NCBI GenBank assembly: GCA_039816825.1
Contig: JBCBXA010000079.1
Span: 1 to 13,760 of the forward strand
Reading direction: 5' to 3'
Source of the DNA: JBCBXA01 sp039816825
GTDB taxonomy: Bacteria > Pseudomonadota > Alphaproteobacteria > Rhizobiales > Rhizobiaceae
DNA length: 13,760 bases
Shown here piece after piece: positions 7,180 to 13,675 of the stretch. Positions within the stretch are counted from its first letter, which is position 1; every line of letters starts with the position of its first letter. The notes below the pieces were generated by a model. That model searched no databases, had not been told where the DNA came from, and saw nothing but the letters and a program-made list of their open reading frames with translations. A program made the translations under genes and the position numbers.

Positions 7180-7915
7180 ATTTTTGCAGCCGCAATCTTG
7201 GTTGGTTCCTGGTGCCGGCCCGCGTTACATCCAACTGCGAAACCGGCTGGAAGCCGGTATTGATGACGGCATTCTGGTGCCCGAGGCACCGTTGCCTGCT
7301 GAGCGGGAGATTGCAGAGCTTACACAGCTGTCCCGCGTCACCGTGCGAAAGGCTATCCAGGAACTGGTTCGTGAAGGAGCTATTGAGCAGAGACAGGGCT
7401 CAGGCTCGTTCGTGCGAGAGCCAGTTGCCCGCATGGAGCAATCGCTCTCTCACCTCACCTCCTTCACCGAGGACATGGAGAAGCGCGGCCTCGTCACAAC
7501 TTCCAAATGGCTGGAGCGCGGTATTTTTCAGCCTTCCCGAGAAGAGGAAATCGGCCTTGGGCTAGAGCCCGGCGAGCAGGTGGCGCGCATCTACAGACTG
7601 CGGGAGGCCAATCAACGCCCGATGGCGCTGGAGCGCGCAGCGCTCCCATTGGACATTCTGCCAAATCCGATTGAGGTGACCACATCACTCTATGAGGTTT
7701 TGGAGCGCAGCGGCCATCGTCCAGTGCGGGCCACCCAGAAAATATCGGCCGTCAATCTTGGACCTGTTGAGGCCCAGCTTTTGGACATCGCAGAAGGCGC
7801 AGCAGGCCTAAGCATTCAGCGCATCGCTTATCTGCAGAGTGGGCGCATAGCTGAACTCACTCGATCAATATATCGCGGCGACGCCTACGATTTTGTCGCG
7901 GAGCTAAGGCTTTGA
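7166..7915 (+). CDS. GntR/HutC-family transcriptional regulator (NagR-like)
   Basis: This is a 249-residue DNA-binding regulator. The N-terminal winged helix-turn-helix spans about 20-83, with the GntR pattern PLPAEREIAELTQLSRVTV and a wing GAIEQRQGSGSFV. The C-terminal effector-binding UTRA domain spans about 95-245, placing it in the HutC subfamily together with GlcN-6P/GlcNAc-6P sensors such as NagR and DasR. The ATG at 7166 is chosen because AAGGA lies seven bases upstream and the product then starts just before the winged helix; the frame is open back to 7094 inside the kinase gene. It overlaps the kinase gene by 14 bases and the next gene by one base, so it is co-transcribed with the operon it probably controls. 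Binding to the GGTATT pairs and relief by an amino-sugar phosphate are inferences. Confidence 0.9.
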   Translation: MSVTEFLQPQSWLVPGAGPRYIQLRNRLEAGIDDGILVPEAPLPAEREIAELTQLSRVTVRKAIQELVREGAIEQRQGSGSFVREPVARMEQSLSHLTSFTEDMEKRGLVTTSKWLERGIFQPSREEEIGLGLEPGEQVARIYRLREANQRPMALERAALPLDILPNPIEVTTSLYEVLERSGHRPVRATQKISAVNLGPVEAQLLDIAEGAAGLSIQRIAYLQSGRIAELTRSIYRGDAYDFVAELRL

Positions 7916-8964
7916 TGATGGAAGTTACCTCTCGTCTCACGACACAACAAACGCTCATGCGCGGGGAAATCAATGAGGTTCCTGACGCTGTCGAACGGCT
8001 GCTACAACTAGGAAGTGTTGATATTCGCAAGGCCGCCCGGGAAATCGCCGAGTCCGATCCAACACATCTTCTGTCTATCGGCCGAGGCTCTTCAGACCAC
8101 GCCTGCACCTACTTGAAATACGCTAGCGAGTTGATCCTTAAGCGCCCCATGGCCTCAATTGGGCCATCGGTGAAATCTGTCTACGGGGTAGATATGAGAT
8201 GTGACAATGCATTGTCCGTCTCGATTTCACAGTCGGGCATGAGCCCGGACATCGTTCAAATGACCCGCTCGGTTACCCAAAACGGCGCTCATAGCTTGGC
8301 CATCACCAACAATGCAGCATCGGATCTGGCAGGCGCTGCTTCCATCACGCTGGACTTGCACGCAGGCCCCGAAAAGAGTGTTGCCGCAACCAAGACGTTC
8401 GTGAACTCACTGGTCGTGTGCGCGCTTCTGGTAGCAGAGATCAAGAGAGACCATGCCTTGATCTCTGCTATCCATGAATTGCCGAACGAGCTCTCCAAAG
8501 CCGTCGATTGCGATTGGCTGCCAATTGCAGATCTCACTGGACATGAGTCGCTGCTGGTAGTGGGACGTGGATTGTCTGCAGCAATTGCCAATGAAGCTGC
8601 GCTCAAGTTCAAGGAAACCTGTCTGGTTCATGCCGAGAGCTACTCCTCGGCTGAAGTTCTGCACGGCCCCGTATCGATAGTCGGAAACGACTACCCCATC
8701 TTGGCTCTGGCCGTTGGGGACGCCGCCGAGCCAAGTCTTGCAGAGAGTGCAGACATATTGGCGGCAAAGGGCGCCGCCGTTTTTGCGACAACCGAGAAAG
8801 TGAAAAGAGCCAAATCCCTGCCCAGTGTGCGAACCAGCCATTGGCTCACCAATCCGATTGCGTTGGTGACCTCTTTCTACTCCATGGTCGAGCAAATTGC
8901 TGTGGCGAAAGGGATAAACCCCGATAAGCCGCGTCATCTCAGAAAGATCACAGAGACGCTATGA
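7915..8964 (+). CDS. SIS-domain glucosamine-6-phosphate deaminase/isomerase (GlmS-isomerase-like, NagB-II type)
   Basis: This 349-residue protein has two SIS domains and matches the isomerase half of GlmS without the glutaminase domain. That is the pattern of NagB-II/AgaS-type enzymes that convert glucosamine-6-phosphate to fructose-6-phosphate and ammonia. Motifs: LLSIGRGSSDHA in the first domain, SISQSGMSPD as the sugar-phosphate serine loop, EKSVAATKTF, then LKFKETCLVHAESYSSAEVLHGP and the C-terminal DKPRHLRKITETL. Residues matching the GlmS isomerase ring-opening and proton-transfer residues (E488, H504, K603) are E234, H250 and K344. The ATG at 7915 overlaps the gntR stop as TGATG, with TAAGG five bases upstream; an ATG three bases on is equally possible. 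The stop overlaps nagA as ATGA. Deaminase rather than synthase activity is inferred from the missing glutaminase domain and the catabolic neighbours. Confidence 0.88.
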   Translation: MMEVTSRLTTQQTLMRGEINEVPDAVERLLQLGSVDIRKAAREIAESDPTHLLSIGRGSSDHACTYLKYASELILKRPMASIGPSVKSVYGVDMRCDNALSVSISQSGMSPDIVQMTRSVTQNGAHSLAITNNAASDLAGAASITLDLHAGPEKSVAATKTFVNSLVVCALLVAEIKRDHALISAIHELPNELSKAVDCDWLPIADLTGHESLLVVGRGLSAAIANEAALKFKETCLVHAESYSSAEVLHGPVSIVGNDYPILALAVGDAAEPSLAESADILAAKGAAVFATTEKVKRAKSLPSVRTSHWLTNPIALVTSFYSMVEQIAVAKGINPDKPRHLRKITETL

Positions 8965-10106
8965 AGCCATCCAACATCTCCATAAGCGGCGGGCCAATTT
9001 TCGATGGCGAACGCCTGCATAACGATAAGGCCGCTCTCTTTTGCAAAGGCATATTCGAAGCGCTCTGTGAAATCTCGGAGGTGCCAACTGGCACTCACCA
9101 CGTGGACCTAGACGGTGACATCCTCTCTCCGGGCTATGTTGACCTTCAGGTGAATGGCGGCGGTGGCGTGATGTTCAATCACGACCCATCAGTTGCGGCG
9201 CTCCGCGAAATTGCGCAGGCCCACCGGACATTGGGCACGACCTACATTCTGCCCACTCTCATAACCGACATTCGAGCCAAAACCACCGCCGCCATCAGTT
9301 CGGTCTGCGAGGCCGTTGAGACTGGTTTGCCCGGCATTGCCGGCCTTCATTTGGAGGGGCCGCATCTCTCTGTTGCCCGGAAGGGAGCACATGACCCGGC
9401 GCTTATAAGAGAAATGGACGATGACGACCTTCAGGAACTGCTTGCAGCGAAAGAGAGCCTGCCCGTTCTTAAGGTGACCATCGCACCGGAGAGCGTGACA
9501 CCGGATCAGGTCCAAGCCCTTACAAAGGCCGGTGTCCTGGTTTCGCTGGGCCATAGCGATGCCAGCTATGCGACCTGCAGCACCTATGTTGATGCCGGTG
9601 CGAAATGCGCGACGCACCTCTTCAATGCCATGAGTCAGTTTGGAAATCGGGAACCTGGAATCGTTGGTTGTGCGCTCGACGACCAGCGTATCCTTGCAGG
9701 CCTGATTGCCGACGGCGTGCACGTGCATCCAGCATCAATGCGCATAGCCTGGAACGCAAAAAAGCAGTCTCAAGGGATCTTCCTGGTCACGGATGCAATG
9801 GCCGTGGCGGGCACCGATCATGAATCTTTTGAGCTTGGTGGACGACGCATAAATCGTTCCGGTGGACAACTTCGTTTGCAAGATGGAACGCTGGCCGGTG
9901 CGGACTTGAACCTGACGCAAGCCATCTCAGTCTTGGTCAATATGTTGGGCGCCGGTTTGGAACAGGCGCTTCGCGCGGCCATCAGAACACCAGCTGAGCT
10001 GTGTGGCCTGCAAAACTATGCGCTGAGAAATGGAAACACCCGGCTCAGCGATGTCATTCGCATCAAACACGATTTGACAGACGTTGAAGTGGGCATCGAT
10101 CTCTAA
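8961..10106 (+). CDS. nagA: N-acetylglucosamine-6-phosphate deacetylase (NagA)
   Basis: NagA hydrolyses GlcNAc-6-phosphate to glucosamine-6-phosphate and acetate. The 381-residue amidohydrolase has family-normal length and all signature segments: LSPGYVDLQVNGGGG at 55-69, metal-ligand glutamate in LHLEGPH (E132), SLGHSDAS (H198), CATHLFNAMSQ (H219), LIADGVHVHP (H254) and the catalytic aspartate in LVTDAMAVAG (D278). The first strand carries QxN (Q63, N65) rather than HxH, the pattern of the E. coli-like enzyme with a single catalytic metal. The ATG overlaps the preceding stop (ATGA). Its substrate is the product of MurQ, or of the kinase when GlcNAc is imported, and its product feeds the SIS enzyme immediately upstream. 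This is the most secure assignment in the plus-strand operon. Confidence 0.95.
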   Translation: MKPSNISISGGPIFDGERLHNDKAALFCKGIFEALCEISEVPTGTHHVDLDGDILSPGYVDLQVNGGGGVMFNHDPSVAALREIAQAHRTLGTTYILPTLITDIRAKTTAAISSVCEAVETGLPGIAGLHLEGPHLSVARKGAHDPALIREMDDDDLQELLAAKESLPVLKVTIAPESVTPDQVQALTKAGVLVSLGHSDASYATCSTYVDAGAKCATHLFNAMSQFGNREPGIVGCALDDQRILAGLIADGVHVHPASMRIAWNAKKQSQGIFLVTDAMAVAGTDHESFELGGRRINRSGGQLRLQDGTLAGADLNLTQAISVLVNMLGAGLEQALRAAIRTPAELCGLQNYALRNGNTRLSDVIRIKHDLTDVEVGIDL

Positions 10107-10117
10107 GGCCTGGTGAA

Positions 10118-10840
10118 GTGGAGCCCAATTTGGCGTTGCTGGAAATTTGCGTCGACACGATCGAGGGCGCCGAAGCCGCTTTGGCAGGTGGAGCAGACCG
10201 GGTAGAACTATGTTCTTCGCTGTCTGAAGGGGGCCTCACCCCCAGTGCCGGATTGATGCACGCCGCAGCTGCTCTTCCTATACCATGCTATGCCATGATC
10301 TGCCCGAGATGCGGCCTTTTCGATTTCTGTGATGCCGAAACGAACATCATGCTTCGCGACGTTACCGAAGCCAGAGAAGCCGGCCTCGCCGGGGTGGTTT
10401 TGGGAGTTCAGCGTGCAGATGGCGCGCTTCATGAGGCCGTTCTCGCGAAACTCATCCAAGAAGCAGGCGAAATGGGTAAAACGCTGCACCGCGTGATTGA
10501 TGTGGTGCCATCGCCGCTCGACGGTTTGGAAACTGCCATGGCGCTTGGATTTGATCGCGTACTGACCTCTGGAGCAGAACCCTTCGCACCGGAAGGTGTG
10601 CCGCTCATTCAGCAGATGGTCCGACGTTCCGAAGATAGGATTTCAATTATGCCTGGTTGCGGTCTGGCGCCTGAGAACGTTCAAGAGGTCATTGCCCAAA
10701 CCGGTGTCCATGAAGTTCACGCGGCATGCACGGTGAAAGCAGAGGGTGATCCCGCATTCTCTGACTTCGCCCCGCCCAATGGCAGGTTCATCACGTCCGC
10801 TGATGAGGTCGCAAAGATGCGCGGAGCTTGTTGCTCCTGA
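10118..10840 (+). CDS. cutC: CutC-family TIM-barrel protein
   Basis: This 240-residue protein belongs to the CutC family, a TIM barrel first linked to copper tolerance in E. coli but with disputed copper function and no settled reaction. Family segments are clear: LLEICVDT at 7-14, GGADRVELC at 24-32, EGGLTPS at 37-43, LHRVID at 123-128, RVLTSGAEP at 147-155, GCGLAPENV at 180-188 and EVHAACT at 199-205. The start is GTG at 10118, eleven bases after the nagA stop, with AAGG nine bases upstream, so it is almost certainly the last gene of the amino-sugar operon. The usual RPRGGxF loop reads CPRCGLFDFC here (C62, C65, C71), giving a CxxC pair. The operon position argues for a sugar-related role; the nearby copper enzyme tyrosinase, on the other strand, is an alternative link. 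Family secure, function unknown. Confidence 0.88.
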   Translation: MEPNLALLEICVDTIEGAEAALAGGADRVELCSSLSEGGLTPSAGLMHAAAALPIPCYAMICPRCGLFDFCDAETNIMLRDVTEAREAGLAGVVLGVQRADGALHEAVLAKLIQEAGEMGKTLHRVIDVVPSPLDGLETAMALGFDRVLTSGAEPFAPEGVPLIQQMVRRSEDRISIMPGCGLAPENVQEVIAQTGVHEVHAACTVKAEGDPAFSDFAPPNGRFITSADEVAKMRGACCS

Positions 10841-10895
10841 ACGAAGAAACGAAAGAGCTAATTGGCGGCTCAGGAGTCAAAGCAGGGCTTAATTA

Positions 10896-10914
10896 TCGGC
10901 CCATAGCTGCCATT
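10896..10914 (+). repeat. Direct repeat, copy 1 (left of tyrosinase cassette)
   Basis: This 19-bp segment beginning TCGGCCCATAGC matches 17 of 19 bases of a copy at 12483-12501 in the same orientation. It lies in the 218-bp gap between the convergent ends of cutC and the tyrosinase gene, where I find no gene and no convincing terminator. The two copies bracket the tyrosinase cassette. Confidence 0.5.
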
Positions 10915-11058
10915 CAACTCATCGATTGGTGTTGCACCGCAGCTTCTTCAAAGCAGACGTTGCCAAAACGCTATCGCTTAACTTCTCCTTGGCAAGGCGC
11001 AACCAGTCAACTGTTCGCCAGGAAGCATGTCTAAAGCAAAAGCTGTTGAGGCTTGTGG

Positions 11059-12117
11059 TCATGATCCTAAAAATGGGGGTGAGGCGTATTCAAAGTCATC
11101 CCTTCGGGTGGCTTCTTCGACTGTGACTTGCATTGCCGAATGCCTCCCGTTCCACGGGAACATCAGGTCACTCCAATTGTGACCGATGGGCCCGCCAGAC
11201 TGCGGCAAGTAAGGGTTAGTATGTTCGTCTTCCCACATTGCCCAAATTCTATCTACATTGCAGTGATGCAAGAAAAATACAGGATCATTCGGCGATGTAC
11301 CTGGCCCCATCGAACCACCAACCCACTGATGAACTCTATTGTGCAGGCCGCTTGGACCCGCAAAGCCTTCCAAAACACAACGAAATGACCCTCCATCGGA
11401 GGAAAGCTCATCCCAGTTGCCGTCGTCATATTGAGGAATGTTCATAACAGCATTTGTGACATCGGCGGTAGTTGGCAGAGTTGGTGCGATGGGATTCCCT
11501 GCAGCGTCAGTACCACGCCCTAGGGTACGACGTAAAAACCCATTTTGATGACCCATATTGTCAACGGTTATCCACATCTTGGGATCATTGAAAACCGCAG
11601 GATCGTTCAACAAAGAGTTGTCCGTAATGTCGAAGCCAAACGGTGGTGCGGTCACGATTCCGGTTGCAAGATCACCATCACCTCCCAGCAATTGCCAAAC
11701 TTTTGTACTGGATTGATCTGCTTGCGGCAGGTCCCCATCTACCTCCCAATCCCAATAGGGTAAGCCGAAGTCTGGCTTGCCCAGCACTCTTTGAAAATCT
11801 TTTTCAATCTGTCGAATGTATTCGCGGTGCCATGGCAAAAATGCCGGCCCTCGATGAGCTGCATTGCGTCTGGTCAAAAACAACGCGTTAGGCTCGCTAG
11901 GGGGAAGAGTTTGACGGAAGCGCTCAATCATCGTTCCACCCAAGTCCGCAGCGTACCGACTGTATTGCATCATGGAATGACTGTGCATCACAACGTACTG
12001 ATCGTATGTCGATACAGCATCAGCATCCACGCGTTCATGCTTCAAAAGCAGGTAGCCATCAATAAGTTCCTGCTCTTCGGATGGGCTGAGGTCTCGAATA
12101 CTTCTACGAAGCGCCAT
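11059..12117 (-). CDS. Type-3 copper tyrosinase (polyphenol oxidase), cytoplasmic
   Basis: This 352-residue protein has a binuclear copper centre that hydroxylates monophenols and oxidises diphenols to quinones. CuA ligands are H45 (in YDQYVVMHS), H88 (NAAHRG) and H97 (PWHREY), with the usual nine-residue gap between the last two. CuB ligands are H259 and H263 (LHNRVHQW) and H284/H285 (FFLHHCNVDRIW). E250, nine residues before H259, matches the water-keeper glutamate, and N260 after the first CuB histidine matches the asparagine associated with monophenolase activity. No Cys-His thioether partner is seen at CuA. There is no Sec or Tat signal peptide and no long C-terminal lid, so it looks cytoplasmic. 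The ATG overlaps the stop of an 84-aa gene by one base (TAATG), so the two are translated together. Melanin formation or modification of a phenolic metabolite is possible. Confidence 0.93.
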   Translation of the reverse strand: MALRRSIRDLSPSEEQELIDGYLLLKHERVDADAVSTYDQYVVMHSHSMMQYSRYAADLGGTMIERFRQTLPPSEPNALFLTRRNAAHRGPAFLPWHREYIRQIEKDFQRVLGKPDFGLPYWDWEVDGDLPQADQSSTKVWQLLGGDGDLATGIVTAPPFGFDITDNSLLNDPAVFNDPKMWITVDNMGHQNGFLRRTLGRGTDAAGNPIAPTLPTTADVTNAVMNIPQYDDGNWDELSSDGGSFRCVLEGFAGPSGLHNRVHQWVGGSMGPGTSPNDPVFFLHHCNVDRIWAMWEDEHTNPYLPQSGGPIGHNWSDLMFPWNGRHSAMQVTVEEATRRDDFEYASPPFLGS

Positions 12118-12371
12118 TATTCGTGCTCCGATCTGATATCAATAAAGTCATTTTCCAAGCTAAATTCATTTTCCTGGCGGGCTGTACTCCTTAGTATATC
12201 AATCAAAACCTCGTCTGAAACACCCGGTATTACTTCTGTTTTGGTCGCAGTTCCTGATCGGAAATTGCGCATCTTTTGCAAGAATTCTTCCGGCAATGCT
12301 GAGTGTGGTGCATCAGACAGCTCTTCAATCGGCCTTTGAGCCAGCGTTTCCGATAATTCTCGCTTGTCCAT
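12117..12371 (-). CDS. Small acidic protein coupled to tyrosinase, unknown function
   Basis: This is an 84-residue protein of a family I do not recognise. It is strongly acidic (about 19 Asp/Glu against 10 Lys/Arg), with no cysteine, tyrosine or tryptophan, two histidines (H23, H83), and no signal peptide or membrane segment. It looks mostly helical, with a Gly/Thr-rich linker around residues 38-45 and a segment EVIPGVSDEVLIDIL. The ATG at 12371 has GAGG seven bases upstream, and its stop overlaps the tyrosinase ATG by one base, which argues strongly that it is real and works with the tyrosinase. Streptomyces tyrosinases need a copper-transferring caddie protein (MelC1), but that is secreted and unlike this sequence. 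A chaperone, inhibitor or partner of the tyrosinase is inference; absence of tyrosine argues against it being a tyrosinase substrate. Confidence 0.75.
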   Translation of the reverse strand: MDKRELSETLAQRPIEELSDAPHSALPEEFLQKMRNFRSGTATKTEVIPGVSDEVLIDILRSTARQENEFSLENDFIDIRSEHE

Positions 12372-12482
12372 TTCGCATCCTCAAAATCTTTTCTTCTAGA
12401 ACACTGTGCAATAGGCGCACGATCAACTCAACACTACCAACGAGTCAACTGACACAATGAAGGAATAATGACAGTGAACCGG

Positions 12483-12501
12483 TCGGCCCATAGCAGACAT
12501 T
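12483..12501 (+). repeat. Direct repeat, copy 2 (right of tyrosinase cassette)
   Basis: This is the second copy of the 19-bp repeat found at 10896-10914 (17 of 19 identical, same orientation). It lies upstream of the small acidic gene, so the pair brackets the whole 1.3-kb tyrosinase cassette with about 1.59 kb between copies. Confidence 0.5.
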
Positions 12502-12523
12502 TGCTAATCCTTTAGTGCAAATG
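12498..12523. repeat. Inverted repeat upstream of the tyrosinase cassette
   Basis: CATTTGC (12498-12504) and GCAAATG (12517-12523) form a perfect 7-bp inverted repeat around a 12-base spacer, overlapping the right-hand direct repeat. It lies about 130 bp upstream of the small acidic gene in the 269-bp gap (12372-12640), which otherwise contains no gene I can support. It could be a regulator site or a small hairpin; there is no adjacent T-run, so a terminator is unlikely. Confidence 0.35.
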
Positions 12524-12625
12524 CGCTGGTGGCTGGCAGAGTGGCTTATGGCTAGCTGGCAGCGAGCATACCTTGGAAGGGGGGCTTTCAACATTATCAA
12601 GGTTGCGAGGACCGTTTGAGCAGCG

Positions 12626-12637
12626 TTGTGGCCACAA
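12626..12637. repeat. 12-bp palindrome at the 3' end of the ATPase fragment
   Basis: TTGTGGCCACAA is a perfect 12-bp palindrome three bases beyond the TGA stop of the minus-strand ATPase fragment. With no loop and no following T-run it is not a standard terminator. Its role is unknown. Confidence 0.35.
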
Positions 12638-12640
12638 ACT

Positions 12641-13675
12641 TCAAAATCCATACTTTTCACGTCGGAGTCGGAACGCTGCCTCGCCGCCCTCCATGATACG
12701 CTTGATCGCTTCTCTCGCTTCATCGATGTCAATGGCACCGACCCCTTTGATAGTGCCCCGAGACTGATCGCCCGTCGTGCGGTAATCGAACCACGTCACC
12801 AACTCCGCGTCGCCGTTCACGACGAGATTGGCGTTGTGACTGGCGAATACAATCTGCCGGAGCCGCTTCGCCTGCCAAAGCTGTTCGACCACCTCTAGCA
12901 TCACAGGATTGTCCAGATCCTCCTCCGGCTGATCGATAATTAAAGGCGGACCCGGTTGGTTGAGTAGCGTCTTCAGCAACGCTGTTGCCTGCTGGCCAGC
13001 GGAAGCGTTGGCGAAGGGAATGTATTCGCCCTCTCGCGCCCGAAACTCATAAACCGGAACTGAAGCGATCGGCGTCAGCGCAAGCGTGAGCCACTTCTCC
13101 GGGCTCAGATGGTCAGCTATCTTGTCCATGTCCGAGCCGCTTAAACCAAAGCCTTGAAGTGCGCGCGCCTCCGGCCTCGCCTCTGTCAGAGAGTTACCGC
13201 TGTCATAAGAGGCCAACCGCTCCAGGTCGGCGAGCGCCGATGACCAAACCGCTCTCGGGTCATCCGCCGCCGTAATCCCGTTTCCAACCGCCTCGATTTT
13301 CGCACCTTGCACCCGTGATCCTTGCAACGCCGACCGAAGCGCTTCCACAAAAGCACTGGCATCAGCGAACCGCTCCACCCGCACACGGATTAACTCGCTG
13401 GATCGTTCGGTTAACCGCGCGCATTCACGGTCGATCAGATCATCGCGTTCGAGCTGCGCGGACACCCAAGCCGACCAGGCGGCGCCATAGGCCTCCTCCG
13501 CCTTTTCCAACGTCGTCAACGCGTCGCGCACCCGCGTCGTTTCAACCCCAAGGTCCGTGACCCGAGCCTCAAGCTCTTTGAGCTGAGAAAGCTTCTCAGT
13601 ATGGGAGGACGATCTCTGGGTTGCGGCCTCGTACCGCGCCTGAAAAGCCTTGTACGTCTCCGACCAGTCATTCCA
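12641..13675 (-). pseudogene. C-terminal fragment of SMC/ABC-like ATPase (TrlF-family-like), 5' cut by an IS
   Basis: The last 344 codons of a larger ATPase are present. From the internal GTG at 13531 they encode 296 residues, but the same frame stays coding-like up to about 13675, with a glutamate/lysine-rich coiled-coil segment, so that GTG is probably not the true start. The C-terminal half of an ABC/SMC head is seen (numbered from the GTG): signature-like SAGQQ at 177-181, Walker B PLIIDQPEEDLDN at 196-208, H-loop FASHNANL at 229-236 and a conserved tail ending RREKYGF. These match large AAA/SMC-like ATPases annotated as TrlF family. Walker A and the N-terminal domains are missing. Upstream of 13675 the frame enters insertion-sequence DNA and stops at 13697-13699. 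Whether the 5' half survives beyond the element cannot be seen. The family name is from memory of its C-terminal motifs; the ATPase class is firmer. Confidence 0.75.

Noticed and set aside
10834..10876. CTCCTGA/TCAGGAG inverted repeat as a terminator for cutC
   Set aside because: The 29-base loop is long, the stem is only 7 bp and no T-run follows.
10828..11034. 68-codon open frame after cutC
   Set aside because: It starts inside cutC in another frame, has no ribosome-binding site or recognisable domain, and looks like chance.
12443..12448. TTGACT on the minus strand as a -35 box for the tyrosinase operon
   Set aside because: No acceptable -10 box lies 16-18 bases downstream of it.
12498..12523. 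CRISPR or tandem-repeat array
   Set aside because: Only isolated pairs of short repeats are present; there is no regularly spaced array anywhere in the window.
12445..12738. 97-codon minus-strand open frame
   Set aside because: It overlaps the end of the ATPase gene in another frame, and its composition shows no domain or ribosome-binding site.
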